Of a stretch of 64,000 nucleotides of DNA, positions 15,768 through 26,942 are shown piece after piece (within the stretch, counting starts at the first letter, position 1; each line of letters begins with the position of its first letter). The DNA is from CBDFHV01 sp965247705 (GTDB lineage Bacteria; Pseudomonadota; Alphaproteobacteria; Rhodospirillales; CAMCUA01), in the NCBI GenBank assembly GCA_965247705.1, contig CBDFHV010000029.1, positions 15,257-79,256 on the forward strand, given 5' to 3'. The notes under the pieces were generated by a model. That model was not told the DNA's origin. It did no database searches and saw nothing but the letters and a program-made list of their open reading frames with translations. The translations under genes were made by a program, and so were the position numbers.

Positions 15768-15844
15768 TGGTGGGCCCGGCAGGACTCGAACCTGCAACCA
15801 GACCGTTATGAGCGGTCGGCTCTAACCAGTTGAGCTACGGGCCC
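15768..15844 (-). tRNA. tRNA with anticodon CAT (probably tRNA-Ile2, possibly Met), CCA encoded
   Basis: A 77-nt cloverleaf on the minus strand: acceptor GGGCCCG pairs with CGGGCCC, the D-arm is AGCTCAACTGGTTAGAGC, the anticodon loop CTCATAA is in stem ACCG/CGGT, the T-arm is GGTTCGAGTCC, and CCA is encoded at 15768-15770. CAT anticodons belong to elongator Met, initiator Met or the lysidine-modified Ile2 tRNA. The GAGCCGACCG...CGGTCTGGTTG body resembles Ile2 as I remember it from alphaproteobacteria; deciding needs TilS determinants or a covariance model. Confidence 0.9.
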
Positions 15845-15914
15845 GGGCGCCGCGCACGGGTGCCATGCCCCAGATGTCAGAAAACGCCGGCCTTGGCAAC
15901 GGCCGGGGCGCGGC

Positions 15915-18116
<2,202 letters not shown>

Positions 18117-18161
18117 AGCCTGTTCGCTCCGCCTCGTCCCCGATCCCCGACCACCAGTTTC

Positions 18162-18206
18162 CCGGTCGCCAATGCCCCGGTCGCCAGTGCCCCGGTCGCC
18201 AGTGCC
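18162..18206. repeat. Three tandem 15-bp units between dnaG and rpoD
   Basis: The unit CCGGTCGCCARTGCC is repeated three times (18162-18176, 18177-18191, 18192-18206) with one A/G difference. It fills most of the ~100-bp gap between the dnaG stop and the chosen rpoD start. Because 15 is a multiple of three it stays open in frame with rpoD and would encode GDRGT-type repeats if a more upstream start were used. Confidence 0.85.
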
Positions 18207-18219
18207 GTTCGTCTTGTGG

Positions 18220-20109
18220 CTATCCGTCTTCACCTACCGGCTCCAGGCCCCGCGGCGTGCCCGGCTGGGCATCCCCCTCCGAGACTTCTTCGTTCTGCTG
18301 GCGCATCAGGGACTGCAGGTATCGGAACGCGGCCGGTGAAGGATCCTCCGCGAGTCGCGCCCGCGCGGCCTCGATTTCCCGCAGGAGATCGCGCCGCGAA
18401 TGCAGCCTGTATGTTTCGTCCCAGCCTTCGCGCGCAGCCTCCAAAGGTGCCTCGGGACGCGCAAAATACGCATGCTGACCGGTCCGCGCACCAAACAGCT
18501 CATCGAGCAGGTACCCGGGGCCAGCATGCCTCAGGTGGCGCTCAAGGCCCGCCCTGTCAAGGTCTTGCCCCTCGTCGAGGATCTTTAGGACCCCCTGTCG
18601 AAAGTTGTCAAGGTCGGGGGATCGGAAGGAAAGCAGGCCAAGACGCTCGCCCACATGGTCGTGCAGGGCTGGATGGGCGATCAGGGTGGCAAGCAGGATA
18701 CGTTCGTGCAGGTCGGTCCGGTCCACCCGGCTGGAGACTGTGCTGAGCCGGGCCTCCCTGTGGACCGGGGCCTCTTCGGGGTTCGGCTGCCACTGCCCTG
18801 GCCGCCCCGGCCTCCCCTGACCTGGCCGCCCGGCGGGGCGGCCGCGGGTGGCCTGCCACAGGCGTTCGCGGAAGGCGGACCACAGGGCCTCGCGGGCGTC
18901 CGCATCGCCGATGGTGCCGGTGAGCTGGCGCAGCCGCCGGCTCAGGGCCGCCCGCTCCTCCGCGGCCAGGCGGGTGCGCCCGCCGGTCTCCCAGCGCCAC
19001 AACATCTCCGACAGGGGATAGGCGCCGCTGAGGGCCCGGGCCAGGAATTCAGGGGCGAAGCGGCGGCTCTGGCTGTCGGGATCCTCGCCGGGGATCAGCA
19101 TGGCGAACCGCAATCCCTGGCCCGCCTTTAAGAGCGGCAGGGCCCGCTCGGCCGCCCGCGCCGCCGCCTGTTGACCGGCCCGGTCCCCGTCGAGGCATAG
19201 CACCGGCTCCGGCGCCAGGCGCCATAGCTGGCGAAACTGATCCTCCGTCAGCGCGGTGCCCAGGGGGGCGACGGCGTTGCGATGGCCCGCCCGGTGCAGG
19301 GCGATCACGTCCATGTAGCCCTCGGCGACGATCACCTGCCCCTTGTCCCGCGACGGCTTGAGGGCCTGGGCCACGCCGTAGAGGTTGGCTCCCTTGTGAA
19401 ACAGCGGCGTCTCCGGGGAATTCAGGTACTTGGGCTGGCCGTCGCCAAGAATGCGGCCGCCGAAGGCGATGACTCGGCCGCGCCGGTCGGTGATGGGAAA
19501 TATCAACCGGCCCCGAAAGCGGTCGTAGGGGCGGCGTTCCAAATCGTCGGGCTGGATGACCAGCCCGGCCTCGACCAGCAGGGGCTCGGCGATCCCCTCG
19601 CGGGCCAGGGCCGCCCGCAGCCCGTCGCGGCTGTCGGCGGCGAAGCCGAGGCGAAATTGGGCGATCAGCCCGTCGTCCACATCCCGCCCTTTCACGTAGT
19701 CCAAGGCCGCCTTGCCCACCGGCAGGCGCAGGTTGCGCTCGAAATGGTGGGCGGCGGCCTCCATGACGTCGACTAGGGACTGGCGGCGCTGTTCCCGCTG
19801 GCGCTCCTCCGGGGTGTCGGCGGGGACCTCCAGGCCGGCCTCGGCGGCCACCCGGCGGACCGCGTCCGGAAACGCCAGTCCCTCCACCTTCATGACAAAG
19901 TCGATGACGTCGCCGTGCTCGCCGCTGGAGAAGCAGTGGTAGAAGCCCTTTTCCGGCACCACTGTGAACGAGGGGCTCTTTTCCTTCTGAAACGGGCTGA
20001 GACCCACGTACTCCCTGCCGCGACGAATCAGCTTTACGTGGCGACCGATAATCTCGGTCAAGTCGGCGCGGCCACGCAACTCGTCGAGGAATCCCGGGGG
20101 AAAGGCCAT
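18220..20109 (-). CDS. dnaG: DNA primase
   Basis: Makes RNA primers for the replisome, recruited by DnaB. The 629-residue product has the N-terminal zinc-finger-like fold (GRREYVGLSPFQKEKSPSF area), the TOPRIM core (VIVAEGYMDVIALHRAG near residue 260; CLDGDRAGQQAA near 305) and a C-terminal helicase-interaction domain ending with an Ala/Arg-rich tail. Unusually, the zinc ligands are replaced: CPFH reads SPFQ and CFGC reads CFSS. I recall similar losses in other alphaproteobacterial primases. It is upstream of rpoD on the same strand. Confidence 0.95.
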   Translation of the reverse strand: MAFPPGFLDELRGRADLTEIIGRHVKLIRRGREYVGLSPFQKEKSPSFTVVPEKGFYHCFSSGEHGDVIDFVMKVEGLAFPDAVRRVAAEAGLEVPADTPEERQREQRRQSLVDVMEAAAHHFERNLRLPVGKAALDYVKGRDVDDGLIAQFRLGFAADSRDGLRAALAREGIAEPLLVEAGLVIQPDDLERRPYDRFRGRLIFPITDRRGRVIAFGGRILGDGQPKYLNSPETPLFHKGANLYGVAQALKPSRDKGQVIVAEGYMDVIALHRAGHRNAVAPLGTALTEDQFRQLWRLAPEPVLCLDGDRAGQQAAARAAERALPLLKAGQGLRFAMLIPGEDPDSQSRRFAPEFLARALSGAYPLSEMLWRWETGGRTRLAAEERAALSRRLRQLTGTIGDADAREALWSAFRERLWQATRGRPAGRPGQGRPGRPGQWQPNPEEAPVHREARLSTVSSRVDRTDLHERILLATLIAHPALHDHVGERLGLLSFRSPDLDNFRQGVLKILDEGQDLDRAGLERHLRHAGPGYLLDELFGARTGQHAYFARPEAPLEAAREGWDETYRLHSRRDLLREIEAARARLAEDPSPAAFRYLQSLMRQQNEEVSEGDAQPGTPRGLEPVGEDG

Positions 20110-20234
20110 GGGCCAAAGCCGCTTTCAGTTTGCCGCGAAACGCGGCCCGCGACCCCGAATCCTGGAGCCACCCCGAATGGTACGGGCAGGGCGAGGGAAC
20201 GGAAAGGAAACACTATCCCCGCCTTCCCCGGGAT

Positions 20235-21491
20235 TCACAGGACGTCGGCGTCTTCGGGGCTGCCCTCGCCGGTGCGGGGGTCCAACTCGGACGCCACCGG
20301 CGTCGTGCGCGGCAGGGGACGGAACGGTTCCTGCTCCGAAGCCGCCGGCGCCGCCCGCCGGCCCATGCGCCACAGGGCGAACCCGCCGGTGGCGAGGCCG
20401 ACGGTCCCGGTGACGGCGAACAGGCCACCGGCCCCCAGGAGGCTCATCGCGCCGGCGGCGACAATCGGCCCGGCGATCGCGCCGACGCCATAGCCAAGCA
20501 ACAGCACCGTGCTGATCGCCAGCATCTCCTCGGGTTGGGCCCGGTCGTTGGCATGGGCCACGCACAAGGGATAGACGGTGAAGACCAGGCCGCCGAACAG
20601 GGCCGTCACGACCAGGAAGGGAATGCGCTCGAGGCCGCTCGCCACCGCGATGACCAGGCTTGCCACCGACATGGCACCGCAGATCACGGCGAGCACCCGC
20701 CGACGGTCGAAACGGTCCGACAGCCGGCCGACGGGGAATTGAAGGACCAGGCCGCCCAGGATCATGGCGGCCATGAACTGGGTTGTCCCCGCGACCCCCA
20801 GCCCGATCCGTTGCGCGAACAGCGGCCCCATGCCGTAGACCGCGCCCAGGATCACCCCCGACGACACGGCCCCGAATACGGCTATGGGCGATGCTCTATA
20901 GACACGACTTACGTCCAGCGGACCGGCTGCCGGCAGGCTCGGCGCCGCCACCCGGGTCGCCGATACGGGCACGATCGCCAGGGACATCAGCACGGAAGCG
21001 GCGACAAACAGCCCCACGCCCACCGGATCGCCCAGGTTGAGGGCGAGCTGACCGGTTCCCGCTGCTGCGTAGATGGTCACCATGTAGCAGGACAGGACAC
21101 GTCCGCGCGCTTGGTCGCCGCTGCGCTCGTTGAGCCAGCTTTCCGCACACATGCTCAATCCGGCGATGCACAGGCCCTCGACCAGGCGCAGGCCCGACCA
21201 GGGAACGGGCGCCAGGATGAAGGGGTGGATCAGGGTGGCCGCCGAAAGGGTCGAGCAGAAGGCGGCGAAAGCCCGGATGTGACCGACCCCGGTGATCAGC
21301 CATCGGGCCAGGAACGTCCCGGCCACCAGACCGACGAAGTAGGACGACATCACGGCGCCCGCCACCAAGGTGGCGAAGCCCGCCATATCCATGCGCAGGG
21401 GCAGCGCGGTGCCCAGCATGCCGTTGCCAACGTGGATCATGGAGACGGCCAGCAGGAGGGGCGCCACGGATATCAGGGTCTGCCGCATCAA
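20235..21491 (-). CDS. MFS transporter, YcaD-like
   Basis: 418-residue major facilitator with 12 predicted helices and no signal peptide. Features of the YcaD-type small subfamily: an early ALPLRMDMAGF loop, EGLCIAGLSMCAESWLNE in helix 4-5 and GRLSDRFDRRRVLAVICG, the conserved inter-helix basic motif, near residue 250. The C-terminus is a hydrophilic tail (~45 residues). The substrate is unknown; this group is usually assigned to efflux. It stands alone between dnaG and the two-component genes. Confidence 0.85.
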   Translation of the reverse strand: MMRQTLISVAPLLLAVSMIHVGNGMLGTALPLRMDMAGFATLVAGAVMSSYFVGLVAGTFLARWLITGVGHIRAFAAFCSTLSAATLIHPFILAPVPWSGLRLVEGLCIAGLSMCAESWLNERSGDQARGRVLSCYMVTIYAAAGTGQLALNLGDPVGVGLFVAASVLMSLAIVPVSATRVAAPSLPAAGPLDVSRVYRASPIAVFGAVSSGVILGAVYGMGPLFAQRIGLGVAGTTQFMAAMILGGLVLQFPVGRLSDRFDRRRVLAVICGAMSVASLVIAVASGLERIPFLVVTALFGGLVFTVYPLCVAHANDRAQPEEMLAISTVLLLGYGVGAIAGPIVAAGAMSLLGAGGLFAVTGTVGLATGGFALWRMGRRAAPAASEQEPFRPLPRTTPVASELDPRTGEGSPEDADVL

Positions 21492-21634
21492 CGCGCCGTG
21501 CTGTGGAGGGCTGAAAAATACCGCCGACGTCCGAGGCCAATTCGAGGTTCCCGTCGGCCGGTCGCCCTACATGGCGTGGCTGGATTGGGAATGCAATGCC
21601 GATCCCAGTGGTCTGACCGAGACAGATGACTCGC

Positions 21635-22999
21635 TTACTGGGGCAGGCGCAGCGTCGCCACCAGACCCGGGTGGTTGTCGGACAACGCGATGGTCCCGTC
21701 GTGGAGGCGGGCGACGGCGGCCGACAGGCTAAGACCGAGGCCCTTTCCGGGGGTGTCGCGGTCAGCCGCAAGGCGGTGGAAGCGCCTGAGGACGTTGTCG
21801 CGTTCGGTGTCGGGAATGCCGGGGCCATTGTCGGCGACATAGGCCGCGACCTCCTTCTCCGTGGCGGTGGCGCCCACACGAATCATGCCGCCCTCTCCGG
21901 CGTACTTGATGGCGTTGTCCACCAGGTTGGCGAGTGCCTGGAACAGCAGGTCCCGGTCGCCGCGCAGCCGGCACGCGGCCGGCGCTTCGAGAATGAGGCT
22001 CTGGCCCTTATCCTGGGCCACCGGCTCGTACAGGTCGAGCAGGTCGGAGAGAATCGTCACCAGGTCCACCTCGGTGAAACCGGCCCGCCGGCGGCGGGAA
22101 TCGATCTCGGCGATGCGCAGGATCGCGTTGAACGTGGCGAGCAGGGAATCGGCCTCTCCGATGGCGCCCTCTATGGCACCTTCACTGCTGTCGCTGTCGG
22201 CCCCGTCGCGGATCGCTTCCAGGCGGCCGCGCAGGCGGGTCAAGGGCGTGCGCAGATCGTGGGCGACGCTGCTGGCCACCTGCCGCGAGGCTTCCATCAG
22301 TTCCTGGATGCGGCCCAGCATGTCGTTGATGGTCTCGGCCAGGCGATCGTACTCGTCGCCCGTACCGTGGGACGGTAGGCGCCGCGACAAGTCGCCACCG
22401 ATGATGTCGCGGCAGGTGCGGTTGAGGGTATCGAGGCGCCGCAGGCTGCCCCGGGCGACGAGCAGGCCGCCGAGCAAGCCGATGATGGCGGTGGCGGCGC
22501 CGCCCCAGATCAGCGCCCGCACGATCAGCCGCTCCACCGCCGCCGTTTCCCGCATGTCCCGGCCCACCAGGAGGCGCAGGCCGCCCTCGAGGACGAACAC
22601 CCGTGCGCGGGCCCGGTGCACGGCCCCGCCGGAACTCCGGTCCTCCAAGTCGAAAACGACCCAGCCGTCGGCGCCGGGCGCCACCGCGGGCCAGCGGTCC
22701 AGGTTGCCGATCAGGGGTTCGGCACGGCGCCCGACCAGCAGATAGACGGCCTGACCGCCGGGGTCCTTGCGGATGCGTTCGGCCAGCACGTCGACCAGGC
22801 CATCGGTGCCACGCCGCGCATACTGCTCGGCCAGGCCCCGGATCTCGGCGGCGATGGTGGCGTCGGTCTGCCGGGCCATGGTGCCGGCGGTGGCCCAATA
22901 GAGCACGCCAACCAGGACGACCAGGGACACCCCGAACAGCCCGACGTGCGCCAGCGCCAGGCGGAACGCCGTGCTCTCGAAGACTCTAATCCTCGGCAC
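21635..22999 (-). CDS. Sensor histidine kinase (HAMP, HisKA, HATPase)
   Basis: Membrane sensor of a two-component pair, 454 residues. Two transmembrane helices (residues ~15-36 and ~160-180) bracket a periplasmic sensor domain; HAMP follows (LRRLDTLNRTCRDI), then the H-box SVAHDLRTPLTRLRG with the phosphorylated histidine, N-box LVDNAIKYA, G1 VADNGPGIP and G2 GKGLGLSLS. The chosen start is GTG 22999, overlapping the regulator gene's end by 14 bp; longer in-frame starts read through antisense-like Cys-rich sequence. It is last in the htrA-regulator-kinase operon. Confidence 0.9.
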   Translation of the reverse strand: MPRIRVFESTAFRLALAHVGLFGVSLVVLVGVLYWATAGTMARQTDATIAAEIRGLAEQYARRGTDGLVDVLAERIRKDPGGQAVYLLVGRRAEPLIGNLDRWPAVAPGADGWVVFDLEDRSSGGAVHRARARVFVLEGGLRLLVGRDMRETAAVERLIVRALIWGGAATAIIGLLGGLLVARGSLRRLDTLNRTCRDIIGGDLSRRLPSHGTGDEYDRLAETINDMLGRIQELMEASRQVASSVAHDLRTPLTRLRGRLEAIRDGADSDSSEGAIEGAIGEADSLLATFNAILRIAEIDSRRRRAGFTEVDLVTILSDLLDLYEPVAQDKGQSLILEAPAACRLRGDRDLLFQALANLVDNAIKYAGEGGMIRVGATATEKEVAAYVADNGPGIPDTERDNVLRRFHRLAADRDTPGKGLGLSLSAAVARLHDGTIALSDNHPGLVATLRLPQ

Positions 23000-23663
23000 G
23001 CAGCATGTATCCGGCGCCGCGCACGGTGTGCAGCAGGGGCCGTTCGAACCCATCGTCGAGGGCCCGCCGCAGGCGGCTGACATGGACGTCGATCACGTTG
23101 GTCTGGGGGTCGAAGTGATAGTCCCACACCCCTTCCAGCAACATGGTCCGGGTCACCACTTGCCCGGCGTGGCGCATCAGGTATTCGAGCAGGCGAAATT
23201 CCCGGGGCTTGAGCGCTATGCTCTTGCCGCCCCGCTTCACCACCCGGCTCAGCAGATCCATCGACAGGTCGGCGAGGCGAAGTTCCGTGGTCGGGGTTTC
23301 GGCCCGGGCGCGACGGGCCAGGGCCTCGATCCGGGCCAGCAATTCGACGATGGCGAAGGGCTTGACCAGATAGTCGTCGCCGCCCGCCTTCAGCCCCGTC
23401 ACCCGGTCGTCGATCTCGCCCAGCGCGCTGAGGACCAGGGCCGGCGTCGTGTCTTGGGCGGCTCTCAGCGCGCGAATGACTCCCAGTCCGTCGAGGCCCG
23501 GCAGCATGCGGTCGACGACCAGCGCGTCGTAGGCCTCGTGGGTGGCCATGAACAGCCCGTCCGTGCCATCGGCCGCATGGTCCGCCACGTGGCCGGCCTC
23601 GGTCAGGGCCTTGACCACATAGGATGCGACCTCGGGGTCGTCTTCGATTACCAGAATTCTCAT
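22986..23663 (-). CDS. OmpR/PhoB-family response regulator
   Basis: 225-residue DNA-binding regulator. The receiver domain has the acidic pair EDD at residues 7-9, the phospho-acceptor aspartate in VVDRMLPGLDG (~52) and the conserved lysine in DDYLVKPFA (~102). The C-terminal winged helix shows LKPREFRLLEYLMRHAG and NVIDVHVSRLRRAL. ATG 23663 gives the standard MRILVIEDD start; an extra in-frame start adds three residues. It lies 66 bp downstream of htrA and overlaps the kinase gene, so it probably controls the envelope-protease gene beside it. Confidence 0.93.
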   Translation of the reverse strand: MRILVIEDDPEVASYVVKALTEAGHVADHAADGTDGLFMATHEAYDALVVDRMLPGLDGLGVIRALRAAQDTTPALVLSALGEIDDRVTGLKAGGDDYLVKPFAIVELLARIEALARRARAETPTTELRLADLSMDLLSRVVKRGGKSIALKPREFRLLEYLMRHAGQVVTRTMLLEGVWDYHFDPQTNVIDVHVSRLRRALDDGFERPLLHTVRGAGYMLRAED

Positions 23664-23679
23664 GACACCCACATAGTAA

Positions 23680-23712
23680 CCGGTCCCGCCGGCGTCAGGT
23701 CGGCGGGACCGG
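23680..23712 (-). terminator. Strong 12-bp hairpin between htrA and the response regulator gene
   Basis: CCGGTCCCGCCG (23680-23691) and CGGCGGGACCGG (23701-23712) form a perfect 12-bp stem with a short loop, in the 66-bp gap inside the operon. No T-run follows on either strand, so it may attenuate read-through or protect the htrA transcript rather than end it. A TATAAT sequence lies just upstream on the minus strand (about 23713-23718), with no clear -35 partner. Confidence 0.55.
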
Positions 23713-23729
23713 ATTATAGGGCGCGGAAC

Positions 23730-25253
23730 TCAGCCCCGGGTAATGTCCACCGCGACGAACCGGGTGTCGCCGTCGCGCAGCAGCCGCAGCAGAACCGCCT
23801 TGCGACCGGTCTCGGCGGCGCCGCGGATGCCGCGGACCACCTCGTCGGCCGAGGCCACCTTATCCGCCCCGACGGCGGTGATGGTATCGCCGCGGCGCAA
23901 ACCGGCGATGGCGGCGGGACCGTCCGGGTCCACCGCGACGACGCGCACGCCGCCGGCGTTGTCCTCGGTCTCGGCCAGGGTGACGCCCAGGCGCGGGGTG
24001 CCGTCTGCCGGGTCGCCGTCGCCGGACGCCTGCTTGGTGGCGCCGGCGCGGCCCAGATCGACGCTCAGCGTCAGCGATTCATCACCTCGAATCACGCTCA
24101 GCTTGGCACCGTGGCCGGGTCCGAGAGTGGCGATGCGGCGCTGAAGATCGCCCGTGTCCTCGATGGCCTCACCGTCGACGGCGGTGATCACGTCACCGGC
24201 TTGCAGACCGGCCGTGTCGGCGGGGCCGCCCGCCGCGACGTCCGATACCAGGGCGCCTTCCGCCTTCTCCAGTCCCATGGCCTCGGCGATTGTCTCGCTG
24301 ACCGCCTGGATTCGCACGCCCAGCCAGCCCCGGGTGACCTCGCCGTCGGTCTTCAGAGCGGCGACCACCGGTTCGGCGAGCCGCGAGGGAATGGCGAAGC
24401 CGATTCCCACGTTGCCCCCGTTGGGGCTGAGAATGGCCGTATTGACCCCGATCACCCGGCCTTCCAGGTCGAACAGCGGTCCGCCTGAGTTGCCCTGGTT
24501 GATGGGCGCATCGATCTGCAGAACGTCGTCCATCAAGCCGCCGCCAAGGTGACGGCCCCGAGCCGAAAGGATGCCGGCGGTCACCGAGCCGCCCAGACCG
24601 AAGGGATTGCCCACGGCGACGACCCAATCTCCCACTTCGGCCTTGTCCGAGCCGCCGAAGGTGACGAAGGGAAGGGGCGCGTCGGCCTCGATCTTGAGGA
24701 CCGCCAGATCGGTCGCCGGGTCCCGCCCGGTCACCATTGCCGGAAACTTGCGGCCGTCCTGCAGCAGCACGGTGATGCCCTCGGCGCCGTCGATCACGTG
24801 GTTGTTGGTCACCACGTGGCCACCGGCATCGACGATGAAGCCGGACCCAAGAGCGCGCACGGTCCCGCCGTCAGGCTCCATCGGACCCCGCCACGGTCTG
24901 GAGCCCGCGCCGTCGCCGAAGAACCGGCGCAGGAACGGTGCCAGGTTCGTGCCGCCAGGACCCTCGAACCCGGGACCGCGGACGCCGTGGTACGAATTCC
25001 GGATCACGCGCCGTTCGGTGCGGATATTGACCACCGCCGGAGACACCGCGCGGGCGAGGGACGCGAAGCTCTTCGGCGCCGATGCCTGGGGAGCGATTCG
25101 CGGCAGCTGGGGGGCGCCGTCGGCCATCGCGCCCCCATTCAGGACGTAGCCGCCGAACGCCGCGCCCCCAACCGCCGCCGCCACCAGGGCGACCGCGGCC
25201 TTGCCGGCGCGGGACCTTCGTTTGCACGGTTGCTGTGAAAGCTGAGATGACAT
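23730..25253 (-). CDS. Periplasmic serine protease/chaperone of the DegP/HtrA (Do) family
   Basis: Envelope quality-control protease, 507 residues. A basic N-terminus and hydrophobic segment (residues ~18-40) form a signal peptide or anchor. The trypsin-like domain has the triad His in TNNHVIDGA, Asp in TDLAVLKIE and Ser in QGNSGGPLFD; two PDZ domains follow (about 285-375 and 405-500). ATG 25253 is chosen because GGAGG lies 6 nt upstream; the ATG 12 nt earlier overlaps that site. It is first in an operon with a response regulator and sensor kinase, like other envelope-stress loci. Confidence 0.93.
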   Translation of the reverse strand: MSSQLSQQPCKRRSRAGKAAVALVAAAVGGAAFGGYVLNGGAMADGAPQLPRIAPQASAPKSFASLARAVSPAVVNIRTERRVIRNSYHGVRGPGFEGPGGTNLAPFLRRFFGDGAGSRPWRGPMEPDGGTVRALGSGFIVDAGGHVVTNNHVIDGAEGITVLLQDGRKFPAMVTGRDPATDLAVLKIEADAPLPFVTFGGSDKAEVGDWVVAVGNPFGLGGSVTAGILSARGRHLGGGLMDDVLQIDAPINQGNSGGPLFDLEGRVIGVNTAILSPNGGNVGIGFAIPSRLAEPVVAALKTDGEVTRGWLGVRIQAVSETIAEAMGLEKAEGALVSDVAAGGPADTAGLQAGDVITAVDGEAIEDTGDLQRRIATLGPGHGAKLSVIRGDESLTLSVDLGRAGATKQASGDGDPADGTPRLGVTLAETEDNAGGVRVVAVDPDGPAAIAGLRRGDTITAVGADKVASADEVVRGIRGAAETGRKAVLLRLLRDGDTRFVAVDITRG

Positions 25254-25362
25254 CGAAACCTCCATATGCAGGGGTAACCTGGAGGCGGATCATGTCAAAC
25301 GGCGCCTGTCGAGAACCTGTCCGCGAGATTAAATCTTTGTCATCGGATAGGTCCAAGGGGAC

Positions 25363-25391
25363 TTGACCCCCTCGAAGGAAGGTTCACTCTA
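25363..25391 (+). promoter_or_regulatory. Candidate sigma-70 promoter for the DUF3775 gene
   Basis: TTGACC (25363-25368), a 17-bp spacer and ACTCTA (25386-25391) lie 43 bp before the ATG at 25435, in the gap shared with the divergent htrA operon. The -35 box is good and the -10 box weak. Confidence 0.4.
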
Positions 25392-25434
25392 GTCGGCAAT
25401 GGCGGCCCAACGCGTAAGAGGGGGGCTTAAGGTC

Positions 25435-25866
25435 ATGGCCGAGCAAGAACTTGGCATCTATTCGGAGAAGGTCTGCTACGTCATTGTCGCGGCCCGGGAA
25501 CTCGATAGCGGCGTCCTGGATGACGACGATGGCGATTCGCCCGACGTGCCCCGGGACCTGGAAGACGAGATCGAACAGGGCGGCGCGGCGGAGGACTTCG
25601 CCCACGACGCGACCTACCACGAACTGAAAAGCTTCATCGACGGCCTCAATCGGGAGGAGCAGGCTTCCCTGGTCGCCCTGATGTGGCTTGGCCGCAGCGA
25701 CTACGCCCTCGACGAATGGAAAGATGCCGTCGAGGAGGCGACCCGAGCCCAGAATCGCCACACCGCGGATTACCTGCTCGATTCGCCGCTGCTGGCCGAC
25801 TACCTGGAAGAGGCACTCAGCCAATTCGACGTTTCCTGCGAAGACTTCGATCCCGGCCGACTTTAG
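25435..25866 (+). CDS. DUF3775 family protein
   Basis: 143-residue acidic soluble protein. It begins MAEQELGIYSEKVCYVIVAAREL and ends with the ADYLLDSPLLADYLEEAL pattern I associate with DUF3775, a small alphaproteobacterial family of unknown role. The centre has ATYHELKSFIDGLNREEQ and LVALMWLGRSDY, conserved in that family. The frame is open 12 codons further upstream, but the ATG at 25435 gives the family start. Its stop overlaps the stop of the convergent ligase-like gene by 4 bp. Confidence 0.75.
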   Translation: MAEQELGIYSEKVCYVIVAARELDSGVLDDDDGDSPDVPRDLEDEIEQGGAAEDFAHDATYHELKSFIDGLNREEQASLVALMWLGRSDYALDEWKDAVEEATRAQNRHTADYLLDSPLLADYLEEALSQFDVSCEDFDPGRL

Positions 25867-26942
25867 CCCGTCCCAATGCGCAGAACCGGCAGCCCGCGGC
25901 CGGTCGGGCAGGGGCCGCCCCATCGGCCCCGAAGGCCGGTATCCAGGCGCAGCACAGGCGTGGCGAAGTTGTGGAGCGCGGTGACCACCAGCCGTCCGTT
26001 CCGCCCCGACGGGCAAGGCGCACCATCGTCGTCGAGCACCTCGCACAGCACGGTTTCCGACTGGGCCAGGAAATGGTGGTGGCCGGGACAGCCCAGAACG
26101 ACGATGCCCACTTCCGGCAACGCGAACATGCCGCTCACCGGCGCGTCCCAGGCTCGGCGGCACAACTCGCGGGTGGATGACGGAATCACCGGCGAAGTCA
26201 GAATGAGTCCTTCCACCGACGCACCGTCCCCCGGCCTCTCCAGGGTTCGGCGGGCCAAGGCCTCGATGGTGCGCCGGTCCGCCGCCAGGTAGCGGGGCGT
26301 CACCTGCCGCAGCCACAGGAGCTGCAGGTCGATAGGCGTGTCCGCGGCCAGGAACATCGCCGGGCCGGTGGGGAAACCCTGATCGGCGAAGGGTCCCCAG
26401 GACGCTGCCCGCCTGCCCTCCGGAAAGGCCGCGGAACCGCTGTGATCGGCGACGATGGCGGCCAGGGTTGCCGACAGGTCGCGGCGCTGCCACCGGTGGT
26501 CGCGCAAAGCCACGGCGTTGCGGAACAGGCGCGTGACGGCGGTCTGCTGGATCGGACCGGCGCCTGCGGGGGCGCCGTGATCCGTCGGCAATCGCGTCGC
26601 GCGGATAGAGTTGCCGGCCGCTTTCAAGCGGGCCCGGGTGACCACGGGAATGCGCCGCCACAGGGGCCAGGTGAGCTCCTGGTCGAGGGCAAGTCCCGCC
26701 CGCGCTAGCCGTTCCTGTTGGTAGGGCACCGACTGAAGCGCATGTCCCAGCAGCCGCGCCGCCTGCTTTAACTGGTGAGTCCGAAGGTCCTCGGGAGGCA
26801 GCCACTGGGTCCGGTCCCATTGGAGAAGGAGCGCTCGCAGCATCGCCTCCGGCGGCTCCGGCACCCGGGGCCAATGGGGCGACCCCGCCGGTCCCGAAGG
26901 GCCGGGCTCGTCGGGCCGCCGCTCGGTCAGCGGCCGGTTCAC
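25863..26942 (-). CDS. PaaK/CapK-like adenylate-forming enzyme, shortened and probably inactive
   Basis: 359-residue relative of phenylacetate-CoA ligase, clearly a paralog of the adjacent upstream gene. Shared segments include VALRDHRWQRRDLSATLAAI, the LCRRAWDAPVSGMFALPEVG region and LVVTALHNFATPVLR. It differs in important places: the upstream paralog's STGSTGTAV nucleotide-binding motif reads HGAPAGAGPIQQTAV, its YDIGDY reads LDTGLR, and the C-terminal ~110 residues are missing. It starts at GTG 26942, overlapping the upstream gene by 4 bp. It may be a decayed duplicate or a non-catalytic partner. Confidence 0.7.
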   Translation of the reverse strand: MNRPLTERRPDEPGPSGPAGSPHWPRVPEPPEAMLRALLLQWDRTQWLPPEDLRTHQLKQAARLLGHALQSVPYQQERLARAGLALDQELTWPLWRRIPVVTRARLKAAGNSIRATRLPTDHGAPAGAGPIQQTAVTRLFRNAVALRDHRWQRRDLSATLAAIVADHSGSAAFPEGRRAASWGPFADQGFPTGPAMFLAADTPIDLQLLWLRQVTPRYLAADRRTIEALARRTLERPGDGASVEGLILTSPVIPSSTRELCRRAWDAPVSGMFALPEVGIVVLGCPGHHHFLAQSETVLCEVLDDDGAPCPSGRNGRLVVTALHNFATPVLRLDTGLRGRWGGPCPTGRGLPVLRIGTG

